The translations under genes and the position numbers were made by a program. From Acidobacteriaceae bacterium KBS 83 (GTDB lineage Bacteria; Acidobacteriota; Terriglobia; Terriglobales; Acidobacteriaceae): DNA of 64,000 bases. Each line of letters begins with the position of its first letter. Positions within the stretch are counted from its first letter, which is position 1. Positions 1 through 8,981 of the stretch are shown here, one piece after another. The notes beneath the pieces are model-generated. The model was given only the letters and a program-made list of their open reading frames with translations. It made no database searches and had not been told where the DNA came from. The stretch lies in NCBI GenBank assembly GCA_000381585.1, contig KB906736.1, forward strand, positions 344,789 through 408,788, read 5' to 3'.

Positions 1-477
1 AGCATGGCCGGACACGACGGGCTGTGGTATTGGAAACAGGCCCGCGTCTACGCGCAGAAGAAGCAGATGCTGAGTGCGTGGCTCTACTACTCGACGGCCA
101 TATCTCTGCTGCAGCCGGCAGGCTTCTTCTCCAGCACGAATCTCGAGAAGCTGGTCGAGGAGCAGCAGACAATCCGCCCCACGGACCTGCCTGGCAATAC
201 GCCGCTCACCGTCGACGTAGAGGGCACGACATACAAGATCACCAGTCTGCGGACCGACGACGCATTGGGCGGACTCGACCTGGTCGTCCACTACGATTCG
301 ACCAGCGGCGATCCGGTAGCGGGGCGTTCCCACACCATCGCCGTGATGCACGGCCTGCTGACGAAGCATCCAGAGCTGCGCGAGTCATTTCATGGCTTGT
401 GGGTCTTTGCGGATGCAGGAGCGGGCGGCCAGGCATTTGCGCTGGAACAGCCGATGAGCGAGCTCTCCAAGAGCTAA
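1..477 (+). CDS. Unidentified protein, C-terminal part (cut by window edge)
   Basis: The frame is open from the first base, so this is probably the C-terminal part of a longer protein. The first visible Met is at base 4. No family is recognised. The first 50 residues are rich in Trp, Tyr, Lys and Gln and look like amphipathic helices, with an LWYWKQARVYAQKK stretch followed by a predicted helix up to about residue 52. That would fit one TPR-like helical pair, but one pair is too little to assert it. The rest, about residues 65-150, alternates short hydrophobic strands and loops. The gene ends 50 bases before the stop of the convergent methyltransferase gene, and I see no terminator hairpin between them. 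Function unknown. Confidence 0.6.
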   Translation, partial: SMAGHDGLWYWKQARVYAQKKQMLSAWLYYSTAISLLQPAGFFSSTNLEKLVEEQQTIRPTDLPGNTPLTVDVEGTTYKITSLRTDDALGGLDLVVHYDSTSGDPVAGRSHTIAVMHGLLTKHPELRESFHGLWVFADAGAGGQAFALEQPMSELSKS

Positions 478-526
478 AGTAACGGTTGAACCTTAGCTTC
501 TGGGATTGTTCTACGGTCTCTGCCAT

Positions 527-1552
527 CTACTTGGTGGCAACAACCATCGAATCCGGCCCGATGAGATGCTCTGCGTGCGCCTCGCGGAAGCCGGCCTCCT
601 TCATCCACCCAATGCAATCCGCACCGGTGTAATCGAAGCCGCCCGGCGTTTCGATCAGCATGTTGAGGCTCATCAGTAGGCCGAAGGCATTCTGTGAGCG
701 ATCGTCGTCGATCAGCGCGTCATATACGACCAGGGCTCCCCCGGGATTGAGTGCTTCGAAGGCCTTGCCGATAAGCATCTTTTTGTCGGAGAGATTCCAG
801 TCGTGCAGAATGTGCCCCATGGTCAACACATCCACATTCGGCAAAGCATCGACGAAGAAATCTCCGGGCTGGAAGCGCACGCGATCACCAACACCATAGG
901 CTTGGGCATATTCCTCAAAGACTGGTCCGACCTCCGCCAGATCCACTCCCAGTCCGCGCAGATGCGGATTGGCGAGAGCGATCTGAACTGCCAGATCTCC
1001 CTGCGCGGTACCCACATCGGCGTAAGTCTTGTATTTCGCCCACGGCACCTTTTGCGCGATCGCAAGATTCGCTCCGTGGCTGATGCCGGACATGGCAGCC
1101 AGGAAATTCTTCAATCGCGCAGGGTCGGCGTACAGCGCAGTGAAAGGTGATGCGCTGCTATCGTGCTTTGCCTCATTCTGCGGCTGACCCGTGCGAAGCG
1201 CCTCAGTCAGATGGCTCCAGAACCCGTAGAGTCTTCCTCCCGCCATCTCCAGCATGCCGCCGATGTAGCTCGGCTTATTGCGGTCGAGAAAGAGTTCTGT
1301 GTCCGGCGCATTGCAGTAGTTGTCCTGGGTCCGGCGCAGAAATCCGAGTGCCACAAGCGCATCCAGGAAGTCGCGCGCGGAGCGCGGATGCAAGCCGAGT
1401 CTCGCGACCAGTTCGGTGAACTCTCTCGGACCGTGGGAGAGTTCGGTGAAGACGCCCATTTCGACGGCGCTCAAAAGTGCTTTGGACGCCCAGAAACCCA
1501 GGCCTACCTGCATGATGTGGTCCGGTGTCGGACCCGCGGCATTACTCGACAT
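527..1552 (-). CDS. SAM-dependent O-methyltransferase (Methyltransf_2 type)
   Basis: This 341-residue protein has the layout of the plant/polyketide O-methyltransferase family. A winged-helix dimerisation domain covers about residues 10-90 and a Rossmann methyltransferase domain about 140-340. The SAM-binding motif I is DVGTAQG (about 179-185), followed by an acidic strand end (GVDLAEV, about 202-208). An HILHDW segment (about 247-252) carries the His usually assigned as the catalytic base. Members methylate hydroxyls of small aromatic or polyketide molecules; the substrate cannot be read here. The ATG at 1552 is preferred over an in-frame start 201 bases upstream because GAGGGG sits a few bases before it and the extra residues look non-coding. 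The gene stands alone on the minus strand, divergent from the nitroreductase operon. Confidence 0.85.
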   Translation of the reverse strand: MSSNAAGPTPDHIMQVGLGFWASKALLSAVEMGVFTELSHGPREFTELVARLGLHPRSARDFLDALVALGFLRRTQDNYCNAPDTELFLDRNKPSYIGGMLEMAGGRLYGFWSHLTEALRTGQPQNEAKHDSSASPFTALYADPARLKNFLAAMSGISHGANLAIAQKVPWAKYKTYADVGTAQGDLAVQIALANPHLRGLGVDLAEVGPVFEEYAQAYGVGDRVRFQPGDFFVDALPNVDVLTMGHILHDWNLSDKKMLIGKAFEALNPGGALVVYDALIDDDRSQNAFGLLMSLNMLIETPGGFDYTGADCIGWMKEAGFREAHAEHLIGPDSMVVATK

Positions 1553-1880
1553 AGGTACCCCTCGTTCGGATGAAATAAGCTGGCGCCTCCTTGCCCCGAT
1601 ACATTGCCGGAGCGCGAAGATTTTTTCATTCACGGAGATTCGACACGCCGAAGCCTTCTCCGAGGGGAGTCGAATCTTACCAGTCCTGATAGTCGAGCTG
1701 CGCAGGCAGCTCATTCGGAAGCTGACAGCAGGAGATCCGGTGTTTCGTTCCACGGACGATATAACACGGATTTGTTGGTGTCCAGTGCCATCCGCAATGG
1801 TTGTTTCCTGTAGAAGAAAACTGCCAGCCGGGAGGCCAGCCCTTAGACTCCAGTTCAGGCACTACACTTAAGAGAAGCCG
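1553..1880. other. Divergent intergenic region with a 9-bp inverted repeat
   Basis: This 328-base stretch separates the divergent methyltransferase and nitroreductase genes and must hold both promoters. I see no convincing gene. It contains a perfect inverted repeat, AGATTCGAC at 1636-1644 and GTCGAATCT at 1669-1677, with a 24-base spacer. That is a possible operator or a weak hairpin. No -10/-35 pair stands out. Confidence 0.5.
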
Positions 1881-2549
1881 ATGAGTACGGAAAAACCTCT
1901 CTCGCGGGCAATCCATGATCGCCGCGCAACCCCAAGCTTTGACGGACGTCCGATTCCCTTCAAAGACCTCCGTCGCATTCTCGATGCCGGGCTAAGCGCC
2001 CCGAGCGCCTACAACCTGCAGCCGTGGCGCTTTGTTGTCGTGCGGACACCGGAGCAAAAGCGCCGCTTACGCAGCGCCTGCTACAACCAGCCGAAGGTGG
2101 ACGAGGCTTCGGCGGTCATCGTCGCGTGCGGTGACGCCGACGGATGGCGCAATGGAGACCTGGAAGAGATGCTTCGCATGGGTCGCGAGAACGGGATGCC
2201 GGAAAATTACGCGGAGCAGGCAAAAGCTGCGATCCCAGCCTATCTCTCGAACCACCCCAACATAGAGATGTGGCTCAACCGCCACGTCATGATCGCCTTT
2301 ACCCACATGATGCTGATGGCCGAAGTGCTGGGCTACGACACCGCTCCGATGGAAGGCTATGAGCCGGAAAAGGTCAGCGAGGTGCTGAAGTTGCCGCTTA
2401 GCTACGTCACAGTTGCTCTGCTGGCAATAGGGTGGGGACGCGGTGCGGACAAGTTTTCCGGCGGCCGGTTTTCTTTTTCGCGCACCGTATTTGGCGAAGA
2501 GTACGGCCGGCCGCTCAGTGATAAACCCGGCGACAAGGCTGACGAGTAG
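1881..2549 (+). CDS. Nitroreductase family protein
   Basis: This 222-residue FMN-dependent oxidoreductase belongs to the nitroreductase superfamily, which reduces nitro compounds, quinones or enones with NAD(P)H. The N-terminal RRATPSFDGRPIP segment and SAPSAYNLQPWRFVVV (about residues 40-55) are the typical FMN phosphate- and ring-binding motifs. The C-terminal LLAIGWG segment is also usual for the fold. Length fits the family. A purine-rich AAGAGAAG precedes the ATG. It is the first gene of a likely three-gene operon: the Nudix gene starts 9 bases after its stop. The physiological substrate cannot be told from sequence. A malonic semialdehyde-reductase-like or detoxification role is equally possible. 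Confidence 0.88.
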   Translation: MSTEKPLSRAIHDRRATPSFDGRPIPFKDLRRILDAGLSAPSAYNLQPWRFVVVRTPEQKRRLRSACYNQPKVDEASAVIVACGDADGWRNGDLEEMLRMGRENGMPENYAEQAKAAIPAYLSNHPNIEMWLNRHVMIAFTHMMLMAEVLGYDTAPMEGYEPEKVSEVLKLPLSYVTVALLAIGWGRGADKFSGGRFSFSRTVFGEEYGRPLSDKPGDKADE

Positions 2550-2558
2550 CTGACTGAG

Positions 2559-3098
2559 ATGCAGAGAGAGTTTCCAAACGCCCCTATCGCCGGTGTGGGC
2601 GCAGTTGTGCTGGATGGGGCGGAGCGCGTGCTGCTGGTGCGGCGCGGTCAGGAGCCTCTGCAAGGTGAGTGGTCGCTGCCAGGAGGCGCGCTGGAACTGG
2701 GTGAACGGCTGGAGGATGGTGTGCGCCGCGAGGTGAGCGAGGAGACTGGACTCGCGGTGGAGCCGGTCGAGATCGTCGCCGTTTTCGACCACATCTCGCA
2801 CGCCGGCGACGATCCGGCGCAGGTGCGCTTTCATTATGTTCTGGTGGACTATCGCTGCCGTTTGCTTGGCGGCACGTTGAGAAGCGCAACAGATGTGACC
2901 GCAGCGCGCTGGGCAAGCTGGAATGAGTTGACCGGGCATGGAGCGCTCGCGATTCGTCCCTTTACGCTGAGCGTGATCCGCAAGGCGCTCGATCAGGTGA
3001 AAGAGCGGCACTCCGATGCGCGAGAAAGCGAGATCGTTACGCGGCATTCGATGAAAGTGGCGAGACAGGCAGCCACCGGGGAGGAGCCCTTTCCTTGA
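2559..3098 (+). CDS. Nudix hydrolase
   Basis: This 179-residue protein has a perfect Nudix box, GX5EX7REUXEEXGU, at about residues 43-65 (GGALELGE ... RREVSEETGL). It therefore hydrolyses a nucleoside diphosphate linked to another moiety, using Mg2+ held by the REVSEE glutamates. The substrate is not predictable; the length and preceding strands (GVGAVVLDGAERVLLVRRG) resemble ADP-ribose or MutT-like housecleaning members. The last 35 residues are polar and probably disordered. It starts 9 bases after the nitroreductase stop. Its own stop overlaps the TTG start of the next gene by four bases, which implies translational coupling within the operon. Confidence 0.9.
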   Translation: MQREFPNAPIAGVGAVVLDGAERVLLVRRGQEPLQGEWSLPGGALELGERLEDGVRREVSEETGLAVEPVEIVAVFDHISHAGDDPAQVRFHYVLVDYRCRLLGGTLRSATDVTAARWASWNELTGHGALAIRPFTLSVIRKALDQVKERHSDARESEIVTRHSMKVARQAATGEEPFP

Positions 3099-4144
3099 GC
3101 CGAAGAAAAAGCGGCGCTCGAGCGGCTAGCCGCAGCGATCGCGCACAAAAGACAGGCAGCATACTGGTGCAGGAACGGAGGGACCCGGCAGCTCTGAGCT
3201 GGAAGACCTACGGCTACGCCGTTTTGGCGATGGCGCTGATCTTCCTCCTTGGCGCGGTGGTGGTATGGCAGCGCCCACTCGCCGCGATCGAAGCAATCAC
3301 CCGCGCACGCCTGGCGTACAACGGCTTCCACAACGAATACGTAGCGATCCGCGGCAATCGCATTCATTATTACGAGGGCGGAAGCGGTGCGCCCGTCGTG
3401 CTGGTGCATGGACTGGGAAGCCGTGCCGAAGACTGGGCCAACCTGATGCCCCAGCTAAAACAGGCAGGCTTTCACGTCTACGCGATTGACCTGCTGGGGT
3501 ATGGCCGCTCTGCGCGGCCCGCGGACGCTGCCTATTCCATTCCGGAAGAAGCTCAGTATGTCGATGACTTCCTTGCGCAACGCGGGCTGGAGAAGGTGAG
3601 TCTCGTGGGCTGGTCGATGGGGGGCTGGGTGGCCATGCGCGCCGCGCTCGATCATCCGGAGCGCATTGGGAGGTTGGTGCTGTGCGATTCAGCCGGCATT
3701 CGCTTCGAGCCGTCGTTCACGATGTTCGACTTTGAGCCAACTACGGTTCCGGCAGTCCGGCACTTGTACCGCATGCTGATGTCGCAACCTACTGAACTCC
3801 CCGATTTTCTGGCGCGGGACATGGTCCGCAAATTCAAAGAGCTGAATTGGGTAGTGGATCGCAGTGCGCGCTCCATGTTCCGTGGAAACGATCTGCTGGA
3901 CGGCAAGCTGGGCGGCCTTCAGATGCCCACGCTGATCATCTGGGGAAAGCAGGATCATCTCATCCCGCTGGCGACGGGCATCTCCATGCATCAGCAGATG
4001 CCGCAATCGGTACTCCAGATCTACGATGGCTGCGGCCACCTGGCACCTGGTCAATGCGCTGTGCGTATGGGACCGCGGCTTATTGATTTCCTTAACGGCA
4101 AGCAGCCGCAGGCGCAAAAGACCACGGAGATCGGCCCGAGCTAG
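3095..4144 (+). CDS. Membrane-anchored alpha/beta-hydrolase
   Basis: This 349-residue protein has a basic N-terminus, one transmembrane helix at about residues 40-58 and a full alpha/beta-hydrolase domain from about 75 to 340. The oxyanion HGLG (about 105-108), the nucleophile elbow GWSMGG (Ser about 174), Asp about 287 in IIWGKQDHLIP and His about 315 in DGCGHLAP complete the triad. It resembles the esterase/lipase-like group that includes 2-hydroxymuconate semialdehyde hydrolases. The predicted site is the inner membrane with the catalytic domain outside. The TTG start overlaps the Nudix stop (TTGA). The next Met lies inside the membrane helix, so the TTG is favoured. It converges on the histidine kinase gene with only 16 bases between stops. 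Confidence 0.85.
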   Translation: MSRRKSGARAASRSDRAQKTGSILVQERRDPAALSWKTYGYAVLAMALIFLLGAVVVWQRPLAAIEAITRARLAYNGFHNEYVAIRGNRIHYYEGGSGAPVVLVHGLGSRAEDWANLMPQLKQAGFHVYAIDLLGYGRSARPADAAYSIPEEAQYVDDFLAQRGLEKVSLVGWSMGGWVAMRAALDHPERIGRLVLCDSAGIRFEPSFTMFDFEPTTVPAVRHLYRMLMSQPTELPDFLARDMVRKFKELNWVVDRSARSMFRGNDLLDGKLGGLQMPTLIIWGKQDHLIPLATGISMHQQMPQSVLQIYDGCGHLAPGQCAVRMGPRLIDFLNGKQPQAQKTTEIGPS

Positions 4145-4160
4145 CGGATCAAGAAAGCAG

Positions 4161-5630
4161 TCAGCGTTGGTCGTTGGTCTGCGCGTGCGCCGGGGTTTGC
4201 AGGTGCGCCGGCATCACCGGCATGACGACCGGTAAAGTCACGACCGCCCGCGCTCCGACGGTCTGGCGATTCACCAGCCTCACGGAGCCAGCGTGTGCTT
4301 CGACGATCTGCCGCGCCAGCGCAAGTCCGACCCCGCTGCCGCCGCTCTTGGTGGTATAGAACGGAACGAACAAATTAGAGTCGTTGGCGATGCCCGGGCC
4401 GTTGTCCTCGATGCCGATGATGACTTTGCCGGCATCCACCTGCCAGCCCACCTGCACACGAGGCTTCCCTGTCCGTGTGGCGAGCGCGGCTTCGACCGCA
4501 TTGCGCACGAGGTTGATAAGCATCTGCTCCATCTGATCCGGATCAATGGTGAGCGTCACGTCAGGGCCGCCAACAATCTCCGCTTGCAACCGCTGTTCCA
4601 GGGCCAATGTGCGTTCCAAAAGCGGGGCCAATGGTGTTTTTTGCAACCGTGGCGGTGGCAATTGCGCGAGCTGGCGGTATGCCTGCACAAAGCGGTGCAG
4701 GGACTCGGCCCGGCTCTCGACGATGTGGAGACCGCGATCGAGATCCTCGTCTGTGGCTACGCCGGAGATGAGCTGCGTTCGCAGGCTGCCGGCGATGGAC
4801 TTAATGGGTGCCAACGAGTTGTTGATCTCGTGACCGAGCACGCGAATGAGACGCTGCCAGGCCTGCCGCTCCTCCTCCCGTAGTGCCGCGCTGACGTCTG
4901 TCAGCAAAAGCAGCGCATGAGGGACACCGCGCTGGCGGAAGGTACTGCGATGCACCATCCAACGCGTACTGCGGCCGTCATGCTCCAGTTCCACAATGCC
5001 TTCGTCGGGTTCGTCAAGCAGGCCTGTCAGTTCAAGCTGTGCTGCGGGCTGCCCAATACTCTCCTCGGTCGACAACGCAAAGACGCTCTCCGCGGCCGGA
5101 TTCAAGAGACGAAGGACTCCCGCCGGGTCGAAGGCGAGTACTGGCGCGTCAATCGAGCCGACGACGCGTCGCAGCAGTGCCGATGCTTCTAACGCACCCG
5201 CACGCTGGTCCTGCAGCATATCGGCCAATGCGTTGATCTCAGTTGCCAACTCGCCCAGGACATCGCCGCTGGCTGAGCCGCGCGCGCGAAAGGCATAGTC
5301 ATCCTCGCGTAGAGCGCTCACGACATTGGTAAGCGTCTGCAACGGACGAACCACATGTTCGACCAGCAGGCCGAAGACGATGAGCGTCACAAAGACGATG
5401 ATCCCGACAAGCGTGAACCACAAGCTGCTGGAAGCGCGTTGCGAGATGAGCAGACCGCAGCACACCACCAAGCCGGGAAGTGCGATGCACATCGCAAGCA
5501 CGCGCAAACGTGCCTCGAAGCTGAGACCTTGCCTGGGTCGCGACTTGCCGTTGCGGCGAGAGCGCGTTCCATGAATGCGTATGCGTCGATTTCCAGGTAC
5601 CCGTTCTGCAGGATCGGATCTAGATGGCAT
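4161..5630 (-). CDS. Membrane sensor histidine kinase (NtrY-like)
   Basis: This 489-residue kinase has two transmembrane segments (about residues 44-63 and 70-91) separated by only a few residues, so it has essentially no periplasmic sensor. A HAMP linker follows (about 92-145), then a PAS-like domain (about 150-250), the phosphoacceptor H-box RVLGHEINNSLAPI with His about 267, the N-box NLVRNAVEAA (Asn about 377), DNGPG (about 409) and the G-box GSGVGLALA. The HEINN..AP H-box is that of NtrB/NtrY-type kinases, which pair with sigma-54 response regulators. The obvious partner is the regulator at 7547-8971, although a glycoside hydrolase gene lies between them. Input is probably sensed in the membrane or by the PAS domain. 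The ATG has only a weak ribosome site, but the next Met lies inside the first membrane helix. Confidence 0.88.
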   Translation of the reverse strand: MPSRSDPAERVPGNRRIRIHGTRSRRNGKSRPRQGLSFEARLRVLAMCIALPGLVVCCGLLISQRASSSLWFTLVGIIVFVTLIVFGLLVEHVVRPLQTLTNVVSALREDDYAFRARGSASGDVLGELATEINALADMLQDQRAGALEASALLRRVVGSIDAPVLAFDPAGVLRLLNPAAESVFALSTEESIGQPAAQLELTGLLDEPDEGIVELEHDGRSTRWMVHRSTFRQRGVPHALLLLTDVSAALREEERQAWQRLIRVLGHEINNSLAPIKSIAGSLRTQLISGVATDEDLDRGLHIVESRAESLHRFVQAYRQLAQLPPPRLQKTPLAPLLERTLALEQRLQAEIVGGPDVTLTIDPDQMEQMLINLVRNAVEAALATRTGKPRVQVGWQVDAGKVIIGIEDNGPGIANDSNLFVPFYTTKSGGSGVGLALARQIVEAHAGSVRLVNRQTVGARAVVTLPVVMPVMPAHLQTPAHAQTNDQR

Positions 5631-5667
5631 ATCTTTATCGACAGCTTTGCTTATAAACGCCGGCGAG

Positions 5668-7320
5668 CTATCGCGCTACTCGTACTCGCAGCACTGTAGA
5701 TCTCTCAGGCAGTGACACGTGGCGTTCGTCTCCGTTGAGGCGGCGGGATCGTATCCACTGGTCACGTTGAAACGTGCCCTCCTCGATGGAGATCAGCTGT
5801 GCGTCACGTAGCGGTCCTTCCGTTTCACGGAAGATGACGTCGAATCCAGTGCCCATGACGATGAAGTCGTCTGGGGCGAGTTCAATGATCATGCCGCAAG
5901 CCCTGCCTTTTGCAGGATCAAATGCAGCGGTGAAGTCGATGTTCGCCGCCAGCCGATCACCAACGCGAATGGATTGTTTCCAGTCCTCTCCATTTGCCAG
6001 TCCCTGCAGTATGGGGTGAAGCTTGCCGGTGTATTGGTAGCGGGCGATGAGCGGAAGCAGAGGTCGTAGCACACGGTAGGTATCCTCAAATTCGGCGCCA
6101 ATCGCGGCGGCGGCTCCGCCCTTCTCGACATCGTCAATCCCGAAAGGACTGAAGCCGATTCCATTGAAATATCCGAATGTGGCATAAGCAAAACCCACAA
6201 AGTACGGATTAAAGTTCGTTTCGGGTACGAACAGCGGGTTATCCGGCCGGGTGTACTGAGCCGCGACATCATAAAACTTGGGGTAATAGATATCGGGCGC
6301 CAGGATGTCAATGGCTGGCGCTGCGGCCTTCCAGACGTCGAGTACGTTCACCGTCGCACCGCCGCTCGGCCATCTTCCGGGTCGCTCAACTCCCTCGATC
6401 AACCATACGTTGACATACATGGGCAGCGGATACTCTTGCTTGCCAGCGGTTGCAACTGTGTTGATGTAATTCGAGACCAGCCATGCGCTGAAGGCCTCCG
6501 GCGCAAGTTCTCCGAAGACCTGCTTCCAATTCCCCGACTTGGGTGATTTATTCCATATCTTGGCCATCGGGGATGAGAGTTCCTGGTGATGGCTTCCCAG
6601 GAAGGCCAGCAACTCTTTCGGCACCGCTCCGCCGAATTGCCGGTTGGCGGCTTCGGAGTAGTCACGGTCGGTTCCGAGAGCCCCCGGCTCATTCTCCACT
6701 TGCACCGTCAGAACAGTACGATCTGCCTGATCGACGCTCTTTACGTGCTGCAACAGAGCCGCAAACGCATGCGAGTCTGCTTCCATGGCCGCGCGGCAAA
6801 GTGGAGAGATGATTTCGGTCTCCTCGCGTCGCGGCCCCTGCATCCGAACATATTTTTGCTTGTCACGCTTCACCCACTCGGGTACGTAATGGCTCTCACC
6901 GTTTTTCCAGGTACCGAACCATAAGAGCACGAGGTGCAACTCGCGTTTGCGCGCAGCCTGGATCGCAAGATCGACGGAACTAAAGTCGAACTCGCCCTGC
7001 TTCGGCTCGATCGCCTCCCAATAAATCGGCACCTCGGCTGTGTTGGAATGCCAGCTCGCAAGGACATCCAGTGCCTTGTTGAGGTCATCGGCATTGGCAG
7101 TATCGGAATTGTGAACCTGGCCACCAAGCATCAAATAAGGACTCCCATCGACGAGAAGCCGGATGGATTCGCCTGTCTTCTCGATGCTGGGAATTGGCTT
7201 GGAAGTCGGCTGCGCCCTGTTTACAACAGGTAGGGCAGCAACAATCAGCAGGCCATAAGACAGGTGAGCCACTTTGGCAAGAACGGAAGGTATGTGCTGT
7301 GAACGGCGCCGAATCAACAT
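5668..7320 (-). CDS. GH35-like beta-galactosidase with C-terminal DUF5597-type region
   Basis: This 550-residue secreted protein has a signal peptide (hydrophobic core about residues 18-33) and a (beta/alpha)8 catalytic domain. The acid/base Glu is about 211 in VQVENEPG and the nucleophile Glu about 367 in LFVPETNF. The opening GGQVHNSDT ... NTAEVPIYWEAIEPKQGEFDF is typical of clan GH-A beta-galactosidases in the group with a DUF5597 C-terminal domain (GH35/GH42-like). Such enzymes remove beta-galactose from plant polysaccharides or oligosaccharides. GAGGATCAC stands before the ATG. It starts after a 226-base gap behind the response regulator and is followed 37 bases later by the histidine kinase. 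It therefore interrupts what is usually an adjacent regulator-kinase pair. Whether it belongs to the export locus or was inserted is unknown. Confidence 0.82.
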   Translation of the reverse strand: MLIRRRSQHIPSVLAKVAHLSYGLLIVAALPVVNRAQPTSKPIPSIEKTGESIRLLVDGSPYLMLGGQVHNSDTANADDLNKALDVLASWHSNTAEVPIYWEAIEPKQGEFDFSSVDLAIQAARKRELHLVLLWFGTWKNGESHYVPEWVKRDKQKYVRMQGPRREETEIISPLCRAAMEADSHAFAALLQHVKSVDQADRTVLTVQVENEPGALGTDRDYSEAANRQFGGAVPKELLAFLGSHHQELSSPMAKIWNKSPKSGNWKQVFGELAPEAFSAWLVSNYINTVATAGKQEYPLPMYVNVWLIEGVERPGRWPSGGATVNVLDVWKAAAPAIDILAPDIYYPKFYDVAAQYTRPDNPLFVPETNFNPYFVGFAYATFGYFNGIGFSPFGIDDVEKGGAAAAIGAEFEDTYRVLRPLLPLIARYQYTGKLHPILQGLANGEDWKQSIRVGDRLAANIDFTAAFDPAKGRACGMIIELAPDDFIVMGTGFDVIFRETEGPLRDAQLISIEEGTFQRDQWIRSRRLNGDERHVSLPERSTVLRVRVAR

Positions 7321-7546
7321 AGTGATCCTCGAAAATGGGCGACTGGTTAGAATTCAAAACGCATAGAAACCTGGCCTTGCGATTGTCGCCGAAATCCCAT
7401 CCGTGCGCTGCCAGGGCATATGCCTGCATCGTCGTTGTGAAAACAGCGAACCCAGCGCGCAAACCGGCGAAGGTGGCAAGAAAAGTTGAGTCGAGAAGAT
7501 TTCGATGGTCGGCCGGATGATTGAACGAAGAGATTCGTTTCGCCGA
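7321..7546. other. Gap between response regulator and glycoside hydrolase
   Basis: These 226 bases separate the response-regulator stop from the hydrolase start, both on the minus strand. I see no gene, no strong hairpin followed by a T-run and no TGTCC/GGACA element like those before the adaptor gene. A separate promoter for the hydrolase and kinase could lie here, but none is evident. Confidence 0.4.
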
Positions 7547-8971
7547 CTAGATGGCATATTTTTCCATCCGCCGATAGAGGGCGCCGCGGCTAAGGCCCAG
7601 GGCCTCCGCCGCCTGGCTCACGTTGCCTTGGGCACGTGCCAGCGCCTTGCGGATGAGGATACTCTCGACTGCTTCCAGACTCATCTCATCGAGACTGGTC
7701 GAGGTTGCGGCGGAACGCGGCGGAGTCAGATTAAGATCGCCGATGTCCACTTTTTCGGTGCGCGCCATCAGCACCGCGCGCTCGACGCAGTGGTCGAGTT
7801 CACGCACGTTGCCGGGCCATGCGTATTGCATCATCATCTCCAGCGCGCGGGGAGCGAAGCCGGAGAGCAGACGGCGATATCGCTTGCTCCAGCGTGCCAG
7901 GAAATGACCAGCCAGGAGCGGAACGTCTTCGCGGCGTTCGCGCAGAGGCGGTAGGTGAATCTCCACGGTGTTGAGGCGGAAGAGCAGGTCAGGGCGGAAG
8001 CGGCCCTCTTCGCTTTCCTTGTGCAGGTCAGCATTCGTGGCAGAGAGCAGTCGGACGTCGACTTTGCGAGTTTTGGATGAGCCGACACGTTCCAGCTCAC
8101 CCGTCTCGAGGACGCGAAGCAGCTTCGCCTGCTGCCGCAATGGGACATTGGCGATCTCGTCGAGGAAGAGCGTGCCGTGATCCGCAAGTTCGAAGCGGCC
8201 GATGCGGTCTGTACGCGCGTCCGTAAATGCTCCCTTCACGTGGCCAAATATCTCGCTCTCGAAGGTGCCCTCAGGCAGCGCGCCGGTATTCACAGCGACC
8301 AGCGAGCGCGGCGCGCGCGGCGAGAGCATGTGGAGCGTCTGCGCCACTACTTCCTTGCCAGTGCCGTGCTCGCCTGTGATGAGCACGTTGGCGTCCGATG
8401 GTCCGATGCGCGCGATCATCTCCAGCACAGGTTGCATAGCGCGCGATTCGGCGATCAGTGTAGGCAGCCCCTCCGCACGCAAGAAGCGGTTCTCTGCTTC
8501 GAGCATGTCGGCCTGGCGCTGCACGCGATGGAGATCGAGCTGGGTGCGCAGTACCGTGAGCAGACGCGCATTGTCCCAGGGCTTCTGAATGAAGTCCGCG
8601 GCGCCGCGGCGCATGGCTTCGACAGCGAGTTCCACGCTGCTCCAAGCGGTCATGACGATGATGGGTACCCGTAGCCCGTAGCTCTGAATCTCCGCCAGCA
8701 GATCGATGCCCTCCGCACCCGACGTGGTGTCGCGCGTGTAGTTCATGTCCATCAGGACGGCATCGTAGCTCTCGCTCGCGAGACACTCGATGAGCTGGCG
8801 AGGCGACGCAGCGCGATCCAGCCGGTACCCTTCCGGACGCAACAACATCTCAAGGGCATCCAGGATCGGGGGCTGATCGTCCGCGATAAGCAGACGCGGC
8901 CGTTGTCCCTCCTGCGTCTGCGTACCGTTTGCGGTGGAACGTTGCCGTGCGCTGCTCATGCTGGTTGTCAC
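7547..8971 (-). CDS. Sigma-54-dependent response regulator (NtrC family)
   Basis: This 474-residue protein has three domains. A receiver (about residues 25-145) carries the acidic DD pair at 31-32, phosphoacceptor Asp about 75 and Lys about 130 (FIQKPW). An AAA+ sigma-54 interaction domain (about 170-400) has Walker A GEHGTGKE and Walker B GTLFLDEI. A Fis-type helix-turn-helix lies at about 435-474 (GNVSQAAEALGLSRGALYRRMEKY). The sigma-54-contacting loop reads GAFTDA instead of the textbook GAFTGA, a known variant. It starts 10 bases after the TolC-type gene stop, so it is probably the last gene of the export operon and autoregulated. The inverted repeats at 26441-26519 are the best candidate binding sites. 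Asp/Ala loop changes could tune activity but do not imply a dead protein. A second Met lies four codons downstream. Confidence 0.92.
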   Translation of the reverse strand: MTTSMSSARQRSTANGTQTQEGQRPRLLIADDQPPILDALEMLLRPEGYRLDRAASPRQLIECLASESYDAVLMDMNYTRDTTSGAEGIDLLAEIQSYGLRVPIIVMTAWSSVELAVEAMRRGAADFIQKPWDNARLLTVLRTQLDLHRVQRQADMLEAENRFLRAEGLPTLIAESRAMQPVLEMIARIGPSDANVLITGEHGTGKEVVAQTLHMLSPRAPRSLVAVNTGALPEGTFESEIFGHVKGAFTDARTDRIGRFELADHGTLFLDEIANVPLRQQAKLLRVLETGELERVGSSKTRKVDVRLLSATNADLHKESEEGRFRPDLLFRLNTVEIHLPPLRERREDVPLLAGHFLARWSKRYRRLLSGFAPRALEMMMQYAWPGNVRELDHCVERAVLMARTEKVDIGDLNLTPPRSAATSTSLDEMSLEAVESILIRKALARAQGNVSQAAEALGLSRGALYRRMEKYAI

Positions 8972-8981
8972 TCTACTACGG

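Noticed and set aside
527-1753. Longer methyltransferase frame starting at 1753
   Set aside because: The extra 67 residues have no family match and lie upstream of a good ribosome site at ATG 1552.
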